Below are positions 25,347 through 30,769 of a stretch of 30,769 bases of DNA, piece by piece (position 1 is the first letter of the stretch; each line of letters opens with the position of its first letter). The stretch comes from Lichenicola sp964248625 (GTDB taxonomy: Bacteria > Pseudomonadota > Alphaproteobacteria > Acetobacterales > Acetobacteraceae), in the NCBI GenBank assembly GCA_964248625.1, contig CAXTZG010000044.1, positions 1-30,769 of the forward strand. Reading direction: 5' to 3'. A program made the position numbers and the translations under genes. The notes below the pieces were generated by a model. It did not search any database. It had not been told where the DNA came from and worked only from the letters and a program-made list of their open reading frames with translations.

Positions 25347-25372
25347 GCCGCGGCAACCCGGGCGGCCGCGGC
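25347..25372. terminator. GC hairpin between convergent lipoprotein gene and cysI
   Basis: GCCGCGGC (25347-25354) recurs at 25365-25372. Because the octamer is self-complementary, the two copies form an 8-bp stem with a 10-nt loop. It fills the 31-nt gap between the two stops. No T-run is present. Confidence 0.45.
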
Positions 25373-25377
25373 GCGGG

Positions 25378-27117
25378 TCAGGCGGCCTTGCCGTCCTCGT
25401 CGCCGGTCAGCGCCAGCAGCGCGTCGCGTCCGAGCCTCGTGCAGAACTCGCCGAACCCCTCGCCGTCACCGCCCTGATCCGCCCAGGCCGCGAACAGCGG
25501 CGCGAACTTCTCTCCGAGCCGGCCTTCCGGCACCCGCTCGAGCAGCCGGAACGACAGGCTCTGGCCGTCGAAATCGCCACCGACATAGATCGCGTAGTGG
25601 CCGGGAATGCGACCGACCAGCCCGATATCGCCGGAATAGGAGCGGGCGCAGCCGTTCGGGCAGCCGGTGATCCGCAGGCTGATGCGCCGGTCCTGCAGCC
25701 CATGCCGACGCAGCAGGGTCTCCAGGCTGGCGACGATCGGCTCGCGCACCCGCTCGGCCTCGGTGAGAGCCAGGCCGCAGGTCGGCAAGGCCGGGCAGGC
25801 GAGGGCGAAGCGGGAGAAGGTCGACAGCGCCGTCGCCGGCACCACCCCATGCCCTGCCAGGATCTGGTCGACGGCGTCGCGGTCCCCGGGCCGGATGTTG
25901 GACAGCAGCACGTCCTGCTGCCCGGTCATCACCGGGTCGACGCCAAAGCGCTGCACCACCTCGCGCAGAGCCGTGCGGAGCGTCACCGCGGCCGTATCCT
26001 GGATGCGGCCGGAGGGCACCGGCACGCCGAGCCACCACAAGCCGTCGCCCTGTTCGTTCCAGCCGAGCAGGTCGGGGATGTGCAGCCGGTCCATCGGACG
26101 GGGCTGTTCGAGGTCCGCGCCGTAGTAGGACTCCAGCGTCTGACGGGTCCAGGCGAGGCCGCGATCCTCGATGACGTATTTCAGCCTGGCGCGACGACGA
26201 TCGGTGCGGTCGCCGTGATCGCGCTGCAGCCGGATCACCGCCTCGGTGATCGCAAGCAGCCGGTCGGGGCCCACGAAGCAGATCGGCGAGGCCAGCCGGG
26301 GAAAGGTGTTGGCCCGGTTGTGCGTCATGCCGAGCCCGCCGCCGATGGCGATGTTGTAGCCGAGCAGCCCATCCTGCGCGTCGAACAGCGCGATCGCCGC
26401 GAGGTCATTGGCCAGCACGTCCGCGCTGTTGTCCTCGGGCACGGCGAGACCGATCTTGAACTTCCTGGGCAGGTAGGTCGGGCCATACAGGGTCTCGGTC
26501 TCGTCGGCGCCCGCCACCGGCTCCTCGTCGAGGAAGATCTCGAAATAGCCCCGGCTTTTCGGCAGCAGGGCGGCGGACAGCATCAGCGCGTCGTCGCGCA
26601 GGCGGGTGTGCCTCGCGTCGCGTCGCGGCGCGGTGGTGGTCAGGATGTTGCGCACCACGTCGCCGCAGGCCGACAGGGTGGTGAGCAGGGTGTGGTTGAT
26701 CGCCGCGATCGTCGGCTTCAGCTCGCCCTTCAGCACGCCGTGCAGCTGGATCGCCTGGCGCGTGGTGATGCGCAGCGTGCCGTTGGCGTGCTCGTCCGCC
26801 AGCCGGTCGAGGCCGAGATACTGCTCGGCCGTCAGCATGCCGCCCGGCATGCGGACGCGGACCATGAACTGGTAGTCCTTCTCGAGCTTCTGCTGCTTGA
26901 GCGCCGTCGCGGTGTCGCGGTCGAACTGCTCGTAGCTGCCGTGGAACTTGAGCAGGTTGTAGCCATCCTCGCTGACCTGCGCGCCGCCTTCGGCGAGCTC
27001 CTCGGCCAGGCGTCCGCGCAGGCCGTGGCTCTCCGCCTTGAGCGTCTCGACCCCGGAAAGCTTCTTCGGCGCCGGGTCCGACAGCGTGCCCGGCGTGGCA
27101 ATGATCTGATCTGGCAC
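25378..27117 (-). CDS. cysI: Assimilatory sulfite reductase hemoprotein subunit (CysI type)
   Basis: A siroheme/4Fe-4S enzyme reducing sulfite to sulfide with six electrons. From GTG 27117 the protein has 579 residues, close to E. coli CysI. The cluster ligands are Cys441, Cys447 (ACPALPTC), Cys486 and Cys490 (GCPNGCARSYSGDIGLVG), the Cx5C...Cx3C pattern of this family. Two ferredoxin-like half repeats are present (YQFMVRVRMPGGMLT... and LWWLGVPVPSGRI), with TTRQAIQLHGV and KFKIGLAVPEDN as siroheme-pocket motifs. The GTG is chosen because no ATG occurs before residue about 86 and AGGA lies 8 nt upstream. No cysJ flavoprotein, cysH or siroheme synthase gene is adjacent, so the electron donor is unknown. 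It is part of a cysteine block with the rrf2 gene and cysK. Confidence 0.93.
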   Translation of the reverse strand: MPDQIIATPGTLSDPAPKKLSGVETLKAESHGLRGRLAEELAEGGAQVSEDGYNLLKFHGSYEQFDRDTATALKQQKLEKDYQFMVRVRMPGGMLTAEQYLGLDRLADEHANGTLRITTRQAIQLHGVLKGELKPTIAAINHTLLTTLSACGDVVRNILTTTAPRRDARHTRLRDDALMLSAALLPKSRGYFEIFLDEEPVAGADETETLYGPTYLPRKFKIGLAVPEDNSADVLANDLAAIALFDAQDGLLGYNIAIGGGLGMTHNRANTFPRLASPICFVGPDRLLAITEAVIRLQRDHGDRTDRRRARLKYVIEDRGLAWTRQTLESYYGADLEQPRPMDRLHIPDLLGWNEQGDGLWWLGVPVPSGRIQDTAAVTLRTALREVVQRFGVDPVMTGQQDVLLSNIRPGDRDAVDQILAGHGVVPATALSTFSRFALACPALPTCGLALTEAERVREPIVASLETLLRRHGLQDRRISLRITGCPNGCARSYSGDIGLVGRIPGHYAIYVGGDFDGQSLSFRLLERVPEGRLGEKFAPLFAAWADQGGDGEGFGEFCTRLGRDALLALTGDEDGKAA

Positions 27118-27407
27118 GATGCTGATCCTGGAGAAAGCGCCGGGAACGGGCCCCCGGCCATGGAGATCGGAACTTGCAAGGTCGGCGGCGACCGGTCCTA
27201 GCCGCCCGGATGCATGACGTCCGGAGCCGTGCCGCGGCGCGGGCTGCGACGCCGCCTGGTCCGGCCGGGACGCCGGCCACAACAGCATATGGTATGGCGC
27301 GGCCCGAGTAGAACAGTGCCCGGACGCAGGTCTGGCGGACCACGGCGCAGAACCGTGCTTCACCCGCGCACGGACGGCCCGAGTCCGGCCGCAGGGCGGG
27401 CGGCGTG
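27118..27407. other. Leader region between the rrf2 gene and cysI
   Basis: A 290-nt gap on the minus-strand side of cysI. I see no gene. A CATATGGTATG sequence near 27286-27296 is the only AT-rich patch and may belong to a cysI promoter, but no -35/-10 pair with good spacing is evident. It may hold an Rrf2 operator. Confidence 0.3.
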
Positions 27408-27857
27408 CTAGATGGAGAAGCTGATCGGCTCGGCCAGCGGACGACGCAGACCGGCCCCTTCCGCCCGACGCACCAGATCGTCGAGCGTGAGGCCGTGCAG
27501 CTCCGCACGCAGGGTGTCGTCGAGATGGCGCCAGATCGGCTCCACCACGCGCCCGAACAGCTCGCCGACCGGTCCGTCCTCGGTGCCGACATCCTCCGAC
27601 ACGGCGGTCTCGACAACCTCGGAGAGGCGGATGTCGCGGCGCGGCCGGCCGAGCCGGTAGCCGCCGCGCGGCCCGCGCACGCTTTCCAGCAGGGAGGAGC
27701 GGGACAGCGTCTGCAGCAGCGGCTCGATGCCGCGGCGCGCGAGTCCGGCACGCTCGGCGATGTCGGCGGCGCTGACCGTGCCGGCGCGCCCGGCATTGAA
27801 GGCGACATCGAGCATGATCACGACCGCCACCATTGCCCTGTCGCGCCGAAGCAGCAT
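27408..27857 (-). CDS. Rrf2-family transcriptional regulator without cluster cysteines
   Basis: A 149-residue DNA-binding protein. The frame is open to a GTG at 27941, but Rrf2 proteins of this type begin MLLRRDRAMVAVVIMLDVAF, which starts at ATG 27857 with GGAG 10 nt upstream. The winged helix-turn-helix covers residues about 20-75 (VSAADIAERAGLARRGIEPLLQTLSRSSLLESVRGPRGGYRLGR). The dimerisation helix follows. There are no cysteines at all, so unlike IscR, NsrR or RirA it cannot ligate an Fe-S cluster. Lying between cysI and divergent cysK, it is a natural candidate for a cysteine-pathway regulator, like CymR in Firmicutes, which binds CysK. That role is an inference from family and position. 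Confidence 0.88.
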   Translation of the reverse strand: MLLRRDRAMVAVVIMLDVAFNAGRAGTVSAADIAERAGLARRGIEPLLQTLSRSSLLESVRGPRGGYRLGRPRRDIRLSEVVETAVSEDVGTEDGPVGELFGRVVEPIWRHLDDTLRAELHGLTLDDLVRRAEGAGLRRPLAEPISFSI

Positions 27858-27933
27858 CTTCCGTGATCTCCGCGCCTGTGATGACGACTCTGCGACCAAA
27901 GCCCGCCACCGTGCATAACAGGTGGCCGTCGTC

Positions 27934-27962
27934 TTATCCACGATTCAGATCGGTGTTATTAG
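27934..27962 (+). promoter_or_regulatory. Predicted cysK promoter and operator-like dyad
   Basis: TTATCC (27934-27939) and TATTAG (27957-27962) are 17 nt apart, and the -10 element is six bases before the ATG at 27969, so the transcript would be leaderless. CCACGAT-TCAG-ATCGGTG (27938-27955) is an imperfect dyad (perfect core CGAT-N4-ATCG) lying between the two boxes, a usual place for a repressor site. Confidence 0.45.
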
Positions 27963-27968
27963 ACTGGC

Positions 27969-28994
27969 ATGGCACGCATCAACCGAATTTCCACCAAGGC
28001 ATCGGCCGAACTGGGCGACGAGGCAGCGCCGCCGATGCAGTTCGCGGCACCGCGCGGACGCATCTATTCCAGCATCGTCGAGACCATCGGCGGCACGCCG
28101 CTCGTGGCCCTGCCGCGCCTGACCCGCGAGGACGGGCTGCTGGCGCGCCTCGCGCTGAAGCTCGAGTTCTTCAATCCCCTGGGCTCGGTCAAGGACCGGA
28201 TCGGGGCGGCGATGCTGCTTGGCGCCGAGCGGGACGGCACCATCACGCCGGGCCGGACGGTCCTGGTGGAGCCGACCTCGGGCAACACCGGCATCGCGCT
28301 GGCGTTCGTCGCGGCCTCGCGCGGCTACCGGCTGATCGTCACCATGCCGGAAGGCGCCTCGATCGAGCGGCGCAAGATGCTGCGGCTGATGGACGTGCAG
28401 CTGGAGCTCACCCCGTCGCGCCTGGGCATGGCCGGCGCGATCGCGCGCGCCCGGGAGATCCTGGACAGCACGCCGGACAGCTGGATGCCGCGCCAGTTCG
28501 ACAACCCCGCCAATCCCGACATCCATGCCGCCACCACGGCCGAGGAGATCTGGGTCGACACCGACGGCGCCGTGGACATCGTGGTGGCGGGGATCGGCAC
28601 CGGCGGCACGGCGACGGGCATCGCGCGCGCGCTGAAGCCCCGCCGGCCCGGCCTGGCGGTCTGGGGCGTCGAACCGGCGGAGAGTGCGGTTTTGAATGGC
28701 GACGAGCCCGGGCCGCACGGCATCCAGGGCATCGGCCCCGGCTTCTGTCCGGGCGTGCTGCAGCTCGACGTGCTGGACGGGGTGATGACCGTGTCCGAAC
28801 GCGAGGCGATCGCGGCCGCGCGCCGCTGCGCCCGTCTGGAAGGACTGCCGATCGGCATCTCGTCGGGAGCGGCCCTGCATGCGGCGTTGATGCTGGCCCG
28901 CAAGCCCGAGCACGAGGACAAGCAGATCGTGGTGATCATCCCGTCCTTTGCCGAGCGCTATCTGTCGACGTCCCTGTTCGCGGGCCTCGGCTAG
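27969..28994 (+). CDS. cysK: Cysteine synthase (O-acetylserine sulfhydrylase)
   Basis: A cytosolic PLP enzyme that makes cysteine from O-acetylserine and sulfide. From ATG 27969 it has 341 residues. PLP is bound by Lys75 (NPLGSVKDRIG). The substrate loop TSGNTG is at 103-108, the phosphate-binding GTGGTATG at 210-217, and ISSGAALHAAL ends the fold. NPLGSVKDR resembles the common NPAASVKDR form. A second possible start, ATG 28035 (MQFAAPRGRIYSSIVETIGGTPL), fits the usual CysK N-terminus better; the longer form adds 22 polar residues but is supported by the promoter spacing. The gene diverges from the rrf2-type regulator and would use sulfide produced by the neighbouring CysI. Confidence 0.93.
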   Translation: MARINRISTKASAELGDEAAPPMQFAAPRGRIYSSIVETIGGTPLVALPRLTREDGLLARLALKLEFFNPLGSVKDRIGAAMLLGAERDGTITPGRTVLVEPTSGNTGIALAFVAASRGYRLIVTMPEGASIERRKMLRLMDVQLELTPSRLGMAGAIARAREILDSTPDSWMPRQFDNPANPDIHAATTAEEIWVDTDGAVDIVVAGIGTGGTATGIARALKPRRPGLAVWGVEPAESAVLNGDEPGPHGIQGIGPGFCPGVLQLDVLDGVMTVSEREAIAAARRCARLEGLPIGISSGAALHAALMLARKPEHEDKQIVVIIPSFAERYLSTSLFAGLG

Positions 28995-29016
28995 ACCGCA
29001 GCGCGACGCGGACAGG

Positions 29017-29036
29017 CGCCGGGATCGCGCCCGGCG
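29017..29036. terminator. Hairpin between convergent cysK and the OmpA-family gene
   Basis: CGCCGGG (29017-29023) and CCCGGCG (29030-29036) form a perfect 7-bp stem with a 6-nt loop, 23 nt after the cysK stop. A loose T-rich run (CTTGTTTC) follows at 29049-29056 on the plus strand, somewhat far from the stem. Confidence 0.5.
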
Positions 29037-29055
29037 TCCGCGCGTCCGCTTGTTT

Positions 29056-30189
29056 CTAGCGGAGGATGATCTCCACGCGCCGGTTCTGCGGCTCGCGCAC
29101 GTCCGGGCCGGTGGCGACCAGCGGATGCCTGTCGCCGAAGGCATGGATGTCGATCGCCGTCGTCGGCACGCCGTCATGGACGAGTTCGGCCTGCACGGTC
29201 CGGGCGCGACGCATCGACAGGCCCTGATTGTAGGTGGCCCCCCGCGCGCCGCCGGCGATCGAGGAGGTGTCGGCATAGCCGTTCACCTCGATCCGCGTGG
29301 TCTGCACGTGGGTGGAGGCCTGCGCCGCCTGCGCCACGATCTGCCGGGCGCGGGCCGTGAGCACCGAGCGGTCCCAGTCGAAGAACACCAGGTAGGTGCG
29401 GGCCTCGGCGATCGGCGCCGCCGCCGGCACGGCGGGAGCCAGGATCGGCGGCGGCGGCGGTGCCGGATTGAGCTCGTAGCGCACGCCGAGCAGCAGGGTG
29501 TGGTTGTAGTTGGTGGTGATGTCCTGGTTGCCCCGGGCGGTGCCGTAGGGCTTGGCGCCGTTGCCGCCTTCCTCGCCGATCGAGTCGCCGGTGAAGCGCT
29601 GCGGCCCGAGGATCGAGTAGAAGCGGTATTCCAGCGTGGTCGACAGCCCGACCACCCACGGCACCGGGAACGACAGGCCGAAGATGCCCTGGTAGGCAAA
29701 GTTGCCGTCGCTGGTGCCGCCGATCCGCTCGGCATAGGGGTAGTTGGTGCCGGCATAATGCTCGGCCGTGTGCGACCAGCCATAGCCGGCACCGACGCCG
29801 AAATACGGGTAGAGCCAGCTCTTGCCGATATCCATGTCGAACAGCGCGTTCGCCATGCCGCCATAGCTTTCCTGCGTGCCGCCGGCGAGGGTGGGGAAGC
29901 GGGTGCCGCGGAAGTGCTGCAGCGTATCGTTGCGGTAGTTGCCTTCGACCTCGAGCCTGAGCCCGTTGCCGAAGCCCCAGCCGACGCTGCCGAGCCCGGC
30001 AAGGCCGGGTCCGTAGCGGAGCTCGCCGCTGGGCTGCTGCGACGACAGGCGCACCGTCTGGTCCTGCGCCAGATTGGCGCCGCCCGCGATCGCTCCGTAC
30101 AGGCCCTGCACCGGCTGCGCGGATGCGGGCAGCGCGACCGCTGCCAGGGCGGCGGTCGACGCCGTCAGCAGCCAGATCCGTCTTGTCAT
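29056..30189 (-). CDS. OmpA-family outer-membrane protein
   Basis: A 377-residue protein starting at ATG 30189 (GGAGG about 11 nt upstream). Signal peptide residues 1-24 end PASA/QP. Residues about 25-240 form an outer-membrane beta-barrel with alternating aromatic strands (LRLEVEGNYRND, SWLYPYFGVGAGYGWS, STTLEYRFYSILGPQRF, NHTLLLGVRYELNP). A Pro-rich hinge (APPPPPILAPAVPAAAP) joins an OmpA/MotB peptidoglycan-binding domain at about 262-377. That domain begins YLVFFDWDRSVLT and contains IEVNGYADTS and NRRVEIIL; the Asp and the Arg of these motifs bind diaminopimelate. It would tether outer membrane to cell wall. The frame remains open upstream to 30549, but that part lacks any barrel or signal character. 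Confidence 0.93.
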   Translation of the reverse strand: MTRRIWLLTASTAALAAVALPASAQPVQGLYGAIAGGANLAQDQTVRLSSQQPSGELRYGPGLAGLGSVGWGFGNGLRLEVEGNYRNDTLQHFRGTRFPTLAGGTQESYGGMANALFDMDIGKSWLYPYFGVGAGYGWSHTAEHYAGTNYPYAERIGGTSDGNFAYQGIFGLSFPVPWVVGLSTTLEYRFYSILGPQRFTGDSIGEEGGNGAKPYGTARGNQDITTNYNHTLLLGVRYELNPAPPPPPILAPAVPAAAPIAEARTYLVFFDWDRSVLTARARQIVAQAAQASTHVQTTRIEVNGYADTSSIAGGARGATYNQGLSMRRARTVQAELVHDGVPTTAIDIHAFGDRHPLVATGPDVREPQNRRVEIILR

Positions 30190-30304
30190 CGTCCCACGTT
30201 CCTCCGCTTTCGCGTCCGCCGGAACGACCGACGCGTGCGCAATACCGGCAGCCGAGCCGAGGCCGCCCTGTCGCCTGTTGCACCTAGCGGGTTTTGCCGG
30301 CCGG

Positions 30305-30348
30305 AAAAAGCGCCCGCCGTGTTCCCGGGTCCGGTTCCCCGGCGGGCG
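30305..30348 (-). terminator. Intrinsic terminator on the minus strand upstream of the OmpA-family gene
   Basis: CGCCCGCCG (30311-30319) pairs perfectly with CGGCGGGCG (30340-30348); the 20-nt loop contains a further CCCGGG/CCGG element. On the minus strand the stem is followed by C and then five T residues (30309-30305). No minus-strand gene lies between it and the rightward gene at 30682, so what it ends is unexplained. Confidence 0.65.
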
Positions 30349-30430
30349 TGACCGCCGGACCACGGCCCCGAACCGCTCACCGCGATTGTGACTTTTCGGC
30401 AACGTCTGGAACGACCGGTGACAAACGGTT

Positions 30431-30449
30431 CCATGCGGGCATTGCATGG
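30431..30449. repeat. Inverted repeat CCATGC-N7-GCATGG
   Basis: A perfect 6-bp dyad (30431-30436 and 30444-30449) with 7-nt spacer in the gene-free region, about 240 nt from the ompA start and 230 nt from the rightward start. It could be an operator or a small RNA stem. Confidence 0.45.
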
Positions 30450-30681
30450 GTGGGCTGTCTTGAACTTTAAGTGTCTCACGAGCCGGGTCACGTCTCCGCA
30501 GCTCATCCGGGTTTTTCCCCCTGCCAGAAGGGCGATCAGCAGATTTCATGCGGGATTTCAGGAAGCTTCTCAGAGTGCGCAGCGATTTCCATAGTGATTT
30601 GAAAACAGGCCAGGCGGTGTTCGCCTCACGCTCATTTTATCGTCTGATCGCGCGCCCGAGCCGCGACTGGAGTAACGCACG

Positions 30682-30769
30682 ATGACTCGCCGGTCTCAGT
30701 TCAGCCTGCGAACCGGCCTCGCCGGGTCGATCGCCGCCTTGGCTTTGGCACCCGTGCTCGGCGCTGCGC
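30682..30769 (+). CDS. 5' end of an exported protein gene (partial)
   Basis: ATG 30682 follows GGAG (30668-30671) with a suitable spacer. The 29 visible codons read as a signal peptide: a basic n-region (MTRRSQFSLR), then a hydrophobic core (GSIAALALAPVLGAA) reaching the window edge. The paired arginines followed by SQF are loosely Tat-like but do not fit the strict S-R-R-x-F-L-K motif. The mature protein is outside the window, so no function can be given. Confidence 0.72.
   Translation, partial: MTRRSQFSLRTGLAGSIAALALAPVLGAA

Larger units (their letters stand above)
30190..30681. other. 492-nt gene-free region with orphan minus-strand terminator
   Basis: It separates the OmpA-family gene (-) and the last, partial gene (+). 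No ORF is convincing. Contents are the minus-strand intrinsic terminator at 30305-30348, an inverted repeat at 30431-30449, and a relatively AT-rich stretch at 30540-30645 that likely holds the promoter of the rightward gene. A small RNA or an attenuated ompA leader are the two readings I consider. Confidence 0.45.

Noticed and set aside
27858..27941. Longer Rrf2 protein starting at GTG 27941
   Set aside because: The added 28 residues are not found in this family, while ATG 27857 yields the standard MLLRRDRAMVAV start with a GGAG upstream.
30190..30549. N-terminal extension of the OmpA-family protein to 30549
   Set aside because: The extension is Arg/Pro-rich, crosses the intrinsic terminator, and would bury a good signal peptide that begins at ATG 30189.
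1..30769. CRISPR arrays, tRNAs, insertion sequences, prophage or toxin-antitoxin genes
   Set aside because: None seen: no regularly spaced direct repeats, no tRNA cloverleaf signature, no transposase or integrase, and no recognisable toxin-antitoxin pair.

Overview
The window is about 70% G+C and gene-dense, with alphaproteobacterial gene content throughout. The ribF-ileS-lspA order, a DUF3035/BamF-type lipoprotein, a ParE ending in an alphaproteobacterial-style tail, an uracil-DNA-glycosylase-like protein of alphaproteobacterial type and several small secreted orphans point to Rhodospirillales, most likely Acetobacteraceae. That placement is an inference from gene content; no rRNA or marker tree was available. 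I see no CRISPR array, tRNA, rRNA gene, insertion sequence or integrase.

Layout. Positions 1-9700 (+) form a mostly housekeeping run: an unidentified gene end, ribF (FMN/FAD synthesis), a secreted beta-helix protein with an apparent inserted carbohydrate-binding-like module, ileS, lspA (ATGA overlap with ileS), an aldo/keto reductase whose leader carries a perfect hairpin, the BamF-like lipoprotein and mutL. Positions 9748-12165 (-) hold an 805-residue beta-repeat protein that looks like a type I secretion substrate. Positions 12399-16161 (+) carry a nuoM without its usual nuoL/nuoN neighbours, a cytochrome P450 and a glycosylase-like gene. Positions 16190-19098 (-) carry parE, a small lipoprotein gene and then a compact transcript unit with its own promoter, a 24-codon ORF, a Shine-Dalgarno complementary over about 17 nt to the usual 16S rRNA tail, and an intrinsic terminator.

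Positions 19254-23832 (+) carry an RND permease and its periplasmic adaptor, with no outer-membrane channel gene nearby. The permease is interrupted by a 10-N scaffold gap that creates a false frameshift. Next come two unrecognised exported proteins (23934-24467 on -, 24798-25346 on +). Positions 25378-28994 form an assimilatory sulfur block: cysI and an Rrf2 regulator on -, and cysK divergent on +. An OmpA-type barrel protein (29056-30189, -) follows. Then comes a 492-nt gene-free stretch with an orphan minus-strand terminator, and the first 29 codons of an exported protein run off the end.

How it fits together. The sulfur block can reduce sulfite to sulfide and fix it into cysteine, with a cysteine-free Rrf2 protein placed to sense the state of the pathway, as CymR does with CysK in Firmicutes. 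lspA, the BamF-like lipoprotein, the OmpA protein and several lipoproteins all concern the envelope. Two genes (the BamF-like gene and cysK) share a TATTAG-N6-ATG start architecture that suggests leaderless mRNAs. The items I would look at first are the extreme Shine-Dalgarno mini-gene at 16190-16393, the isolated nuoM, the orphan terminator upstream of the OmpA gene, and the bipartite type I-secreted protein.
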